DNA from: Chalara sp. BL73
Lineage: Eukaryota; Ascomycota; Leotiomycetes; Helotiales
DNA length: 64,000 bases
Assembly: GCA_918026815.1 (NCBI GenBank)
Contig: CAKJVC010000091.1
Location: 62,001-126,000, forward strand
Direction: 5' to 3'
This document shows, one piece after another, positions 40,790-51,706 of this stretch; within the stretch, counting starts at the first letter, position 1, and every line of letters begins with the position of its first letter. Under the pieces are notes generated by a model. That model had not been told where the DNA came from and did no database searches. It saw nothing but the letters and a program-made list of their open reading frames with translations. The translations under genes and the position numbers were made by a program.

Positions 40790-41191
40790 AGTTAGCATCA
40801 CGTTAAGCACATACAGCTTTCTATGCTGTAGCAATAAGCTATTTTGGAGCATCTACGTATTTTCTGATTTAGCTCGAGCTTTTGTACGTAGGTCTTTAAT
40901 GTCAGTAGCGGTTTTATTAGCTAACAGCAATTTGTCGGTAAACTGTAGGCTGTCGTACTCTTCTGGAAGCACTTTATTGTTTTCGATCGGTACGAGCTTT
41001 AGCTTAAGCTCAAGCTTAAAGTTTTTGACTATTTCCGGGTCTAGCTTAGCTTTCGGGATTATTACTTGCGTACGGTGTTTAGCAATTGCTTGCTTTTGAA
41101 CTTTTACGTTTTCTGATCGACGGCTGAAAGCGTTAGCTCGCTGATTTGCTTTTTTTTCGCGATACATAAACTTGAAATTGTATCGTAACAA
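40790..41191 (-). pseudogene. A1 RNase H C-terminus and linker to integrase
   Basis: A 112-codon minus-strand open frame. It begins LRYNFKFMYREKKANQRANAF, the end of a gypsy RNase H domain where HxADALSRR is expected, and continues into a linker ending ANKTATDIKDLRTKARA. B1 is inserted immediately downstream. Confidence 0.75.
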
Positions 41192-41740
41192 TAGTTCTGT
41201 TTATCGAGCTTGACGCGCTGATAGCTTTTTTGTTGTTATAAAGCATTTTAAAGCTCGGTAATCAGAATAAATTAAAAATAAAGTTTTTGTTTGTAATTTT
41301 TGCAGTTCGGGCCGCTATTGATTTAACGCTCGTATAATAGCTAGCATTTCTTTGTTATAAATGTCGTAATTCAGCTTAGCGGCTTGTATTGTTTTCGTGA
41401 AAAACGCTATAAAGTGCTAAAGCTTTGAATTAAAGTCTTGTTGTAATAAAATATTAACTGCTACTTTATTCGATGTATTAGTTTTTAGTATAGTTTGCAA
41501 TTTTGGCTTGTAATAGCGTAATATCGGAAAATTAACTAAAGTATACTTTAATGTTTCGAATGCTTTTTTACAATTAGTGCTTTACAAATACAGTGTATTT
41601 TTGACTGTTAAGCGATATAATAGCTTTGCAATACGCCCGTAATTTTTAATAAATTGTCTGTAAAAATTGCAAAACTCTAAAAACGATTGCACGTTTTTTA
41701 CAGCGGTAGAAAATTGCTAATTTTTAATTACTTCGATTTT

Positions 41741-42262
41741 TTAAAAGTTTGTTATAACGCTTTTAGTTAAAATAATGAACTTTAAATACTTAGTGCTGCT
41801 AATACTGAATTCTGATTTTTTAATATCGACCTGTAAACTAGCTTTGCATAACTGTTTTAGCACTTGCTTTACATGTTGTTCGTGCTCGCGAAGATTTAAC
41901 GAGTAAATTAAAATATTATTTAAATATGCTGTGCAAAATACGTCGAAATAGTCGAACAAAATGTTATTTATATAGTGTTAATACGTAGCAAGCTTATTTG
42001 TTAGTTCTTTAAACAAAACTTTGCATTTGTAAACTTTGTAACGAATTCGAAACGTTGTTAGTTTTTTTAAATCAGAATTTATACGAATTCGGTAGAACGC
42101 TTGCTTAATATTTAGCTTAGTAAAAATTTTAATTTTTGAAATTCGGGCTAACGTTTTTTTAATTAGTAGTAATAAGTACCGATTTTTTTTTGTAAAGTTA
42201 TTTAGTTTACAGAAATTAATACAAAACCGTAAGTTTTTGTTAAGCTTTTGTACAAATAGCAC
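41741..42262 (-). pseudogene. A1 reverse transcriptase
   Basis: Two minus-strand frames (41,978-42,262 and 41,741-41,959) together give the RT palm: LRFCINFCKLNNFTKKNRY, FTKLNIKQAFYRIRI, then CTAYLNNILIYS, where YxDD has become YLNN. The 18-bp gap between the two frames contains a stop. The usual domain order and spacing are otherwise kept. Confidence 0.82.
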
Positions 42263-44366
42263 AAAAGCAGCGAAAAGTGCTTAATTAGCTTTTATAAAGC
42301 TTTTGTTTAAGTTTTCGATTAAAAACCGTTTAATTTTTTTTAGCTTTTGTATAGACTGTTAACGTAATAAACTATAGCTTAAACTTTTTTTGTTATTTGG
42401 ATTTTTAAGCTTGATTTTGTAATTATACGGCTAATAAAGCGGCAGTTTATTAAAAGCTATTTTCAAAAAAACGTTAACGTAGTACCGATATTTTTTTAGC
42501 AAAATACGTTGTAACTATTGTATTTTTGTTTTTTTAGCTTGTTGTTTGTTAAACTCGAATTTAGCAATTTTGCGTTTTTTTAAAATTTCGTTAATTTTGT
42601 ATAAGCTAGTAACAAAAAGCACATTTTTTTTTCGCTGTAAACTAGTATAGAATTCAACAGCAGAAACGCTGCAAATGTCGATAGTCGGTTTTTGCTTCGA
42701 AAATTGAATAAACTAACGCTTACAAATTGTTACAGGTCGTTGGCTTTTTAATTCGCTTTTTATTACTTTATATTGCTTTTGTTGATTTTTCTGCTATAAG
42801 CTAGCGCTCGACCGTCGCAACAGCTTTTTCGATTTCTAGAAATTTTTGTGTAACTAGTTTTGCCGAGTAGCATTTAGCTAGTATACCGAATTAAGCTTTG
42901 TAACTAAATCTTTTTGTTTAGCTGTAATAATTCGGTTTTAAGCTTAATTAACAAGTCGATTTTCTAGCTATATTAATCGATAGTTTTCGCAATTAATAAA
43001 AATTCTGCTGTTAGCCGCTTATTTTTTGCTTAATATTATGCTTTTGTTTTTTAGCTTAATAATAAACATCGGCACTTTTTTTTGAAAATATTAATTTATC
43101 GTTAAATTAATAACAAAAATATAAAAAAAAGTAGTATTGCTTTTGTTATTGTACTTACGTATAGTACTAAATGTCAAAAAAGCATGTAAACTAGTATTTA
43201 AATGCTTACAAACTAAATCAGCAAAGTCTGTATTAATAAACGATAAACCGTTTGTTTTTGTATTAATAAGTATTGTAGTTTAAATGCTAATTTTATTTTG
43301 ACTAATTACGCAAAAAAAAGTAAAGCTTTGTTTTTTAAACAATTGACTTAAATTAACGCTACTAATATTAACGTCGCTTATTTTTAAAAAAAAGTTTTGT
43401 TTTAAAAATCGGCTTTTTTCGATTTTTTAGCTTATTGCTTCGATATTTCTTTAATTGTTGTAACTGCTGACTTTAAAAATTAAAAACAATTTTCGAAATA
43501 TAACTAAGCGTTTTGCAATAAAAACACACTTTATTTATATATTTTTGTCAGCGAGCTGCGTTAGCGAACAAAAGTACTAGTCGAAAAAGTTCAATTTTCG
43601 AAGTAACAGTTACTTTTACAGCTTTAAATAACTAGCTAAACAATCGAGTGTTTACTGCTGCTGCTAAAACTACAAGCAGTACAGCTTTTGTTTTCTAGAA
43701 ACAATTAGTACGTTTTTTAATTTTTTTGAAACTTTAATCGAGCAATAAGCATTAATTAGCGAAAGCTTTGTAAATGTTAAAACTATTAAATATTAAAAAA
43801 ATTGCAGTTTAAAGCTTTATTGTAAGTTTGTTGTACAAATTAAGCTTTTAGTCGTTTTTAAAAATTTAAACAATACTAGCAAAATGCAAAAACTAAGTAT
43901 AAAATTTAAAAAAAAACTGTGAACTTTTTATTGTAAACTGTCGATAATCGTTGCGAGCGTTTTGAACTTTATAAAAGTCGGTGTAAATATTTAACAAATG
44001 CTAAATTATTTTTTAAACTAAAACGAACTTGTTAGTAGTTTTTGATTTGTATTAAGCTTGTAAGTGTTTTTAAGCATTTTTATCGGTACAATTATACAAA
44101 TAACTTATTTTAGCTCGTTTTGTAGCAAAATAGTCGGCATTAACTTTAAATTTGTTTTTAATTTAAATTTTCTAGTTTTCGAAACTAGTACTATTTATTA
44201 AAAAACTAAAATTAAAGATTTTTTTTAATAAAACAAACTTAACAGCAACTTTAACTGCAGCTAGCAAAGCTTTAAAACGTTTTAAGTGTACAATAACCGC
44301 TTTATTGTTAACTATAGTAACAGTTAAAATTGTTGCTTGTTTTTTTAATTTTATAATTTTTGCTTT

Positions 44367-44618
44367 TTAATTTTTTATTGTATACTTAGCTTGCTTTGCA
44401 GTTGCAAACAAGCTTTTTACACTTAAATCTGTTATATTTTTGAAAGTTTTGCAATTAAAAAATCGAGTTAGTTCTAAAGCTGTATTTAGCTGGCCGAACA
44501 CTATAGAAATTTTTTTAAATAAAATATCGTCAAATAAGTTATCGTCAAGTAAATTATTGTCAAGTCGAAACGCTAAAGCTTCGTTATTCGAGAAGCGTGC
44601 TATTTTAGTAAGTTGCAA
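44367..44618 (-). pseudogene. A1 gag-region frame
   Basis: An 83-codon minus-strand open frame about 165 bp inside the 5' LTR (ARFSNNEALAFRLDNNLL..FGQLNTALELTRFF). Position suggests the N-terminal part of gag. I see no diagnostic motif. Confidence 0.4.
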
Positions 44619-44781
44619 ATAAACGGTATTAATGATTAATTATCAATTATCGGTAAATTAATAACTATAAAGATTTCCCGGGTTGTGCTAAAACAATACG
44701 CAAAGCGTAAGCTTTGCACGCTCGAGAAAAAAGTAGTTTTGGTTTTTTCACAGAAATGAAAGTTGATTAAGTTTAGTATAA

Positions 44782-44965
44782 TGTCACGATCACGATTTTA
44801 TAGCCTGTAAAGGCGCTGAATAGGTGCTTCAATTACGAGAATACTAAACTAAGGAGGAAAAGTGTAGCTGTGGATGTGGCATCCCTTATAAGTAAAACCA
44901 TGATCACGTGACCCACATTGGCGAACTGGTAAGCGAACCAATGAGCATCATTGAGAAGCGTGACA
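44782..44965 (-). repeat. 5' LTR of A1
   Basis: 184 bp, TGTCACGATCACG..GCGTGACA on the plus strand, followed by the TATTT duplication. Confidence 0.9.
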
Positions 44966-46375
44966 TATTTAACTTTTTTTATAAATAACTTTTTTAAGTT
45001 AAAAAAAAAACTCGTTTTATTGCAGTTAAACAAACAAACTTAGTATAAAAATTATTAAAGTTTTGTGCAGTTTGTTGTTTTAAAGCGTAAAACTAGTTTT
45101 CGGCTTTTTCGGCTTTAAAATAGTTTTGAAAAATTGTGTTTAAATAAACTAGCATTTCGTTAACAAAAACTAAAGTTTTAAGCTATTTTTGTTATATTAA
45201 AATGCTAAATAACGTTGTGTTTTATTTGTAATACAGCCGAACACGTAATCGATTCGTTTTTGTTTTGTAAACTACTAGTTCGCATTTGCTTTAAACTTTT
45301 TTCGTAATAAAATTTTTTAAGTAATATACGTAAACGAAATACTGTTGTTTAAAAAGTTTAAGTTTCGGTATTTCGAAAACAGCTTTTTTAAATATAACTG
45401 AAACTTGTACCGCTTATTAAATTTAAACTTATAGTTGCTATTAAAAAATAAACTGTTTAATAGTAACGCGTTTAAGTTATTTTTTTCGTTTCGAAATAAC
45501 CGAAAAGTTAAAAGTTGTTTTACTAAAAAAACTAAATTGCTTAGTTTTGTAGCTGCTAACTGTTTTAGCAATACACAAAACTAACTGTTTAAAAGCTAAA
45601 CAGAAATTTTTAAAACATTAGCTATTTACTAATTCAATTAATTACGTATATTTTTTTCAGGTTTTTTGCTAGCTAACGACCGATTTATTTTTTTAGAAAT
45701 AATTAACAACTGTATTTAACTCGTTACTTTAAAAATAGTACAGTTATTTAGTTAAACTAAAAAAGTACTTTTTGTCGAAAAAAGTTTAAAAAGCGTTTTT
45801 TGTTTTTTTTCGACAAGCTTTTTTTTGTAGTTGTTATAAGCATATTGTTATAAAGTTAAAAAAAAAAAAAAAAAATTAGTAGTAATAATTTAACTCGACT
45901 AATTAAAAAAAGCAGCTTAATTAGTATATGCTAAAAGCTAAAGTTAATGTATACAGATTTTAATTTTAGTTTATATTTTTATAAACTTCGTTTGTAGCGT
46001 TGTAAAATAGTTTTTACAGTATTAATTCAATACAAAAAAAAATATTATTAAGTTTCGTTTTTAGAAAGTTTGTAAAGTTTGTTTTAATGTAACAATTTAA
46101 GCTGCACAAAAATTTCGATTTGTGAATTTAAGTAAAAAAATGCAAAAATATAAACAACTATTAATTGTTATAACGAAAAAAACAAACTACAAACAGAAAA
46201 AAAGAAAAAAAGCAGTACTTTATATACAGGATGCTAGCTAAAAGCCAGTGTAAGCGAGCTTTGTAGCGTTGGTTGCCAAGCTTTAAAGTGCCGAGCCCTG
46301 TAGTAACAAAAGCCAAGCTCTACCGAGCTCTGCAGTGCTTGGCGCCAAGCTCGAGATAGGGCCAGAGCCGTGACA
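44966..46375 (-). mobile_element. Element E, 5' part with probable LTR
   Basis: Continuation of E to the right of A1. A minus-strand frame at 45,317-45,571 (84 codons) is gag-like by position. The right end, GAGCCGTGACA at 46,365-46,375, has the TGTCAC/GTGACA end of an LTR. On the minus strand TATATAAAG at about 46,218-46,226 could be its promoter TATA. The inner LTR border is not certain, possibly near 46,089. The last 140 bp are GC-rich and unmutated. Confidence 0.6.
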
Positions 46376-46708
46376 ATGTTTATTAACAGCTAAATCGCAG
46401 TATATTCGAACTATTATTTTTTAAAATATTTTATAACAATTAAACTTTTAACTGCTAAGTAAATACGTTAAATAAAAATTTTATTAAATTTTAATTTTAA
46501 AATTATGTATACTTCCGGAAAAACTAATTAAAAAACAAATATTTTAAACAAAAAAAAACAAAACTTTAAAAAACAAAAAACAGTAAAACAAAATATTAAA
46601 TTCCGAACGTTGTTAAAACTTAATAAATTAAATTTTCGAATTAACGTTAAACTAATACAAATATTCGTAAAATACAGCTAAATATTTTTTAAATATAGCT
46701 TAATACAA
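46376..46708 (+). mobile_element. Element C2, second fragment
   Basis: Matches C1 at about 34,711-35,043 (RNase H to integrase linker) in the same orientation as 18,129-21,475. About 0.88 kb of element C between the two fragments is missing, along with the 3' end of E. Confidence 0.75.
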
Positions 46709-46996
46709 ATGTAACGCATGTATTAAATTTAGTAGTACAAGATATTTTAAAAGCTATTATTAAAAACGATTATAATAATGTAAACGATGTTTACGCTATT
46801 AAAAATAGCGATGATTATATAAAAGATATTTCTAGTAAGTTTGTTTTATTACTATAATTCTTTTAAAATAAAAAACTAATTTAAAAATTAATAGAATTAT
46901 CAATTTGGAAAAAAGTTCGAAAAATATTATTGACTTAAAATATAGTCAAGAAAATCGCCGATTATTAAAAAAGTAAATTAAAAATTTAAAAATTGA
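46709..46996 (+). mobile_element. hAT2 internal fragment, left of the nested hAT
   Basis: Resembles the transposase region of the hAT at 48,640-48,930 but is clearly diverged from it. It ends in AAAATTGA, the 8-bp target duplication of the nested element. Confidence 0.7.
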
Positions 46997-49565
46997 CAGT
47001 GTGACAAATCCATGATTAATTGATTAATAGACCTATTAATTATAATCAAATCAAATCAAAGCACCTATTAATCATAGCTTTGATTAATTATATTTGATTA
47101 ATCATGATTAATCATAATTAATGCTGAAAGCAGAAAGCGGTCAACTTAATCAGGAAAGCGGTCAACTTTTTGCCGGCAAAAAAGTTCAGAATCTTTTAGT
47201 TAGTTCTAAATTCGTTATAAATCAACTAATTATAAATCAACGATTTATAATAAACAATTAAAAATCAAAACTCGATTAGAAATTCAATTTAAAAGAAGTT
47301 TTTAGACTATTTTATTATTTTATATAAAGGTTAATTGCAACTACTTAATAATTTTTTTGTTACTTAACTTTAAATACAACTACTTTACAATTACTATACA
47401 ACTACTTTACAACTATTTTACAACTACTATACAACTACTTTACAACTGCTTTATAATTGCTTTTAAAATGTCGAAACAGCAAACTTAAGCTAATCGTATT
47501 ATTCGATTACAAAACAATATTGATTTTAAACTTGATTTAAATAATCAAACTAATATTTTTAAAAAAAAAACTATTAGAAAAAACGTTGAACTTACTGCAA
47601 AAAAATAAAAATAAACCTAGAACTACTACAGTTAAATATTTGCAAAAAAATTGCACGTAAGTTTTAATTTTTTAAAAAATTTAAAAGTTTTTGCTAATTT
47701 AATTGTAGTAAAATTTAAAAAAATCAAAAAATATATTATTTTACTAGCAATTATATTACACATTATAAATATTCGCATTTTTTTATTAATATACAAACTA
47801 TATTAAATAAATCAAGATCAAGTAAATTAAATATATATTATTTATATTAATTTAATGCTAATGTATTAATAAAAGCCGATTTAGAAAAAGCTAGTCAAAC
47901 TTCGACTATAAACGATTACTTTAACAAAACTCGAATACTTAAAAAACTTAAATCGCTTACTTTTAATACAATTAAATTTAAAAAATTGCTTTTAAATTTT
48001 ATTATATTAAATAATATATCTTTTCGAGCAGCATTAAGTAGATTTTTTAAAATTTTATTAAACTATTTATTTTCGTAAGTTTATTATATATATTAATTTT
48101 AAATTTTAAATTACTAACTAATCAATTTGAGAAATATTCCGTTTTTTTATTATAAAGTTTTAAAAAATAATTTAAATTCTTTGTTTTTACTTAAACAAGA
48201 ATTTATAAAAGAAAGTTTACAAAAACAAATAAAAAACAACGGAAGTTTTTTTATTACTTTAAACATTTAAACAGCTATAAATCAAAACTTTTATTTAGAA
48301 GTAACTTTGTAAGTTTTTTATTTAATATTTTGTAATAATTACTAATAAATTATTAAACACTTTATTAATAAAGACTTTAAATTAAAGTTTTATTATTTAG
48401 CTATTCGAGAACTAAAACATAAACATTCCGGTAATTATTTAAATAAAGTTCTTTTAAAAGTTTTAAAAGAATATAATATTGAATATAATATTACAAAGTT
48501 AGTTTTTTAGTATAATCTTTTAGAATTTAAATTATTAACTGTATTTATAGTATAACTCGAAATAACGCTTTTTCGAACAATACTTTATTGCTAGCGTTTA
48601 AAAAATATTATAATTTACAAGCAATAAAATTTCAAAGCGATATTTACTGTGTTGCACACGTTTTAAATTTAGTTGCGCAAAATATTTTAAAAGCTATTAT
48701 TAAAGACGACTATAACGATATACAAAACGTATATAATACTGAAAATAACACGGAAACTAAAAAAATATTTCTAGTAAGTTTTATTTTATTTTATATTAAA
48801 AATAAATAACTAAAAAAAAATAAAACTATTTGTTTAGAAAAAAGTTCGAAAAATAATAATCGGTTTAAAATATAGTCAAAAAAATCGACGTTTATTTAAA
48901 AATCAAATTAAAGCTTAAAAAATCGAAAATTACAATTTTCCGCAATTAAATAAATATATTTTTTAAAACAAATTGTTTCTTTTTTTAATTTATTAACTAA
49001 TTAATATAAATCAATCAACTCGCTGGTCGTTAACTGCTAATATGCTTAAAATTTTTATATATTTATATAAGCCTATTAAATTAGTTATATCGATTTCTGA
49101 ATCAAATGCTTTTAAAAATAAAGCTATTTTATTATTAGATTCCGAAATAAACGATTTTTCTCAAACGGCGCGCTAATTATTAATAAATTAAAAAATCGAC
49201 TTAATAAAAAAACTTTTGAAAAAAGTATATGTCTTAAAAATTAAGGTATTATACAAGACGAAAAAGATATTAAAAAAGAAATCGAAAAGCAAGAGTTTAA
49301 AGAAAAGAATATTTTTATTGTCTAGTTTATAATCAACTTAATCAATTTTTAAAAATTAATATTAATATTAAAAAAGTCTTTTTAAATTTTTAGTTATTTA
49401 AAATTTTAGTTGCTTATATAAGCTTTGATTAATCATGATTAATCATGATTAATCAAATTCTATTAATCAAAGCTAATCAAAGCACTAAGTAATCATTAAT
49501 CATGATTAATCAGGTCTAATTAATCATGATTAATCACAGCTTTGATTAGTTTTTTTGTCACACTG
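46997..49565 (+). mobile_element. hAT transposon with perfect terminal repeats and 8-bp target duplication
   Basis: It begins CAGTGTGACAAA and ends TTTGTCACACTG, a perfect 12-bp terminal inverted repeat. AAAATTGA is duplicated on both sides (46,989-46,996 and 49,566-49,573), the 8-bp duplication of the hAT superfamily. Subterminal GATTAATCATGATTAAT repeats occur near both ends. Compared with the copy at 721-2,681 it lacks about 0.8 kb after about 49,145, so it is an internal deletion derivative. It is only moderately mutated. Confidence 0.92.
48588..48809 (+). pseudogene. hAT transposase fragment
   Basis: A 73-codon open stretch with YCVAHVLNLVAQNILKAI, resembling the RNase H-like core segment of hAT transposases (usual form CxAHxLNLxxQ). 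The neighbouring sequence is stop-rich and the C-terminal dimerisation region is deleted, so no active enzyme is encoded. Confidence 0.72.
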
Positions 49566-49745
49566 AAAATTGATAAATATAATTTTCCTCAATTAGATAA
49601 AGCCTCTTTTTTTAAAATAAAAAAAAGATTAAATTAAACTTTTAATTACTAATATTTTTAGATCAAAAAACTCGATAGTCATCAACAGCTAATATAATTA
49701 AAAAATTTATTTATTTATATAAACCTATTAAATCAGTTATTACAA
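49566..49745 (+). mobile_element. hAT2 internal fragment, right of the nested hAT
   Basis: Continues hAT2 after the AAAATTGA duplication and parallels 48,930-49,090 of the nested copy. It stops abruptly at about 49,745, where balanced-composition coding sequence begins. No 3' terminal repeat is present. Confidence 0.65.
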
Positions 49746-49750
49746 TATCG

Positions 49751-49864
49751 TTGGTGCCGCGTCAGGATGCGACTGACGACCTTATGGCGTACATTGACGT
49801 TTTCATGACTGGTAGTGCCTGGACGCAGCTCTGCCGGTCGTGGTACAAAAAGAGACAAGCGTAA
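49751..49864 (+). pseudogene. Baeyer-Villiger-type FAD monooxygenase, 3' stub
   Basis: A 37-codon plus-strand stretch ending in TAA reads DDLMAYIDVFMTGSAWTQLC and then RSWYKK. The W-T-x-x-C-R-S-W-Y-K string is characteristic of the C-terminal part of fungal Baeyer-Villiger-type flavin monooxygenases. Such enzymes insert oxygen next to ketones and are common in polyketide and meroterpenoid clusters. Everything upstream is replaced by the hAT block about 6 bp before this stretch. The frame after WYKK appears to slip by one base, since an alternative frame (KETSVKKDQSIN) continues better. Identification rests on this short motif only. Confidence 0.5.
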
Positions 49865-49883
49865 AAAAGGATCAATCTATTAA

Positions 49884-51022
49884 TCAAAACGAATTGACTA
49901 CAGCATTCCCCGTCTTACTTCTGGGCAACTCTCTAGCAACCCCGGCGCCAGCATTTGCCCCTATAAGCAAAGCATTAGGTATAATCTTGAACGGTGAAGC
50001 ACAATCCCCAGCAGCAAATACACCAGCCACATTCGTCTGGTAAAAGAAGCCATTTGTCTTGATATTACCCATGATGTTAAGCTCGAGGCCAAGCTGTTCG
50101 ACAACCCATGGGGGTGGTATAGCCTGTGGCTGATGAACTAGAAAGTCGCGTGCGTCTGCCATCCCGTCCTCAAGCTCCAGCAGGATCTTTGAACCTGACC
50201 CGCCATTCTTCAGCTCTTTAATTGAGCGGTCGTCGACTTCAGCAACATCTACAAGCTTGTTATCTAAGAGAGCGGCACGGATATCCTTAGCTAGTGTAGG
50301 ATTTCCGTCGGTATAGATGAAAACATAGTCTGCGAATTTGAGAGTATCTTGGGTGACTATCATGGCGTGTTTCACACTTTCAAGGCTGCCTTTTGCCAAA
50401 AGACCAGCCCGTTCGCTACCGCGCCTCTCAAAGCCGAATGTGAACATACAGTGGAATCTAATACTGTTAATGGAGCTTTCATTCTTTCGCTAGGCAAAGC
50501 TTCTTACATTTTTTGGGGAAAGTTCTCAGCATAACCCGGTATCTCAGGGAACACAAATTCAGAGCCCAATGCAAGCAACAGTTTACGTCTATACCAAGAT
50601 CCCCCTTTGGAGTCCGTGACTTGAAACAGTGTTTCGTTCGTTTTTTGTATATTCACGATTGTTTTATTCAGAATCTTTGCAAAGCCGGTTGCACTTATCT
50701 TTTTTCTACTCTTTCGTCTGAAATCCTCTGGATCTTTGCCTTCTTATCCAGATATGACCCGCATTACTGTATTCCATGAGTTCCTTGGCTTCTGGTCGTC
50801 AAATATGATCATGGAGTGTTGGTACCGGCAAATTGTCGCGGCTGCGGAAAGACCAGCATGACTGCCTCCCAGTATAACCACATCTACCGGCGATGCAGCT
50901 TGCTCCCCAAGGTTATGAGTTGAAATACGTCCTAAGCCAGAGTCACGATAATATAAGGCACACAAAACAGCCAGCCCTGTGATAACATATGCGTAAATGC
51001 TGGTATGAGGTGAGACGCTCAT
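49884..51022 (-). pseudogene. TrxR1: thioredoxin-reductase-like FAD oxidoreductase, disrupted
   Basis: Two exons (51,022-50,508 and 50,457-49,884) joined by a 50-bp GTAAG..TAG intron give 1,089 bases. The N-terminus carries a hydrophobic stretch (residues about 9-25, IYAYVITGLAVLCALYY), then the FAD-binding VVILGGSHAGLSAA (about 48-61), and near the C-terminus TNVAGVFAAGDCA. This is the small GliT-like/TrxB-like family, which usually acts on disulfides through a CxxC pair. Here the pair is C-M-F-T (HCMFTFGFE), so the second cysteine is absent. An in-frame TAA at 50,744-50,746 lies where its relative at 54,646 has tryptophan (SWEHK), so it is best explained by two G-to-A changes in TGG. Minus strand, tail-to-tail with the monooxygenase stub. 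The function before decay is unknown. Confidence 0.8.
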
Positions 51023-51706
51023 CTGGAGATAGTAAATATGCTGAACTAAAATGCACGAAATTATTTCGGATACTTTGAGTGAGCTTTAGAGCCTTATTGA
51101 ATTGTAGGTCCTGAAATTTTCGTTTGCAGATGTGTAGTCTCTTATAATGTTTCTCGGTTCCCGAGGGCAACATCTACAGATAGACACCCCGCGCTGCCGA
51201 TTGCACCTCAACACAGGGACACAAACCAAAGATTGCTAATCTGATTGCAAAATTGTACTTTTGGAAAACACCTTAAGAATGTACCTTTTAAAGCCAGTAC
51301 GGTCAAAATTTTCTGTTTCAGGACGAAACAGAGCTTTAGAACGGTCGACTTTTGGCGTTAAATATCGGAATCGGAATGGAGTATAAACTAAGATTTGGTA
51401 CTACACGTGACATATTTCTAAACAACTTAGTTTTATGCCAATTTGTGTAAATTTATACAGTATTATACAGTTTTGCAACTTAAGCACATCAAAGACCTTC
51501 ATATAACGAAATAGCTAGTTGGCGCTAATCGTTCCGATATAACCAGGTTTTGCTGTAGTTTGTCATTTTTGCGGCTCGTGATTCGCTATGTCTCGCATAA
51601 GAACTTCATAATGCAAAACTAGTGGGCAAGCCTACAATTCGCTGGACATGTATCACTCGTGTCCGGTCTCAAGAGCTTACATTCGCAAATATGACCTATC
51701 TACAAA
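51023..51706. other. Intergenic between TrxR1 and MT1
   Basis: 684 bp upstream of TrxR1 and downstream of MT1. Only short frames and no recognised repeat. It presumably contains the TrxR1 promoter and the MT1 terminator. Confidence 0.4.

Larger units (their letters stand above)
24475..44965 (-). mobile_element. Element A1: chromodomain Ty3/gypsy retrotransposon, host of B1
   Basis: Paired 184-bp LTRs in the same orientation, with TATTT at 24,470-24,474 and again at 44,966-44,970. Without B1 it would be about 5.9 kb, the usual size for a chromovirus. Polymerase domains run on the minus strand: RT at 41,741-42,262, RNase H end at about 40,850-41,190, then integrase at 25,800-26,110 and a chromodomain at about 24,930-25,110. 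B1 therefore inserted between RNase H and integrase. The integrase is far better preserved than the interior of B1 or C1. Confidence 0.88.

Noticed and set aside
46997..49565. Long regular repeats of GATTAATCATGATTAAT read as a CRISPR array
   Set aside because: They are subterminal repeats of a fungal hAT element with defined ends and target duplication. There are no unique spacers of constant length.
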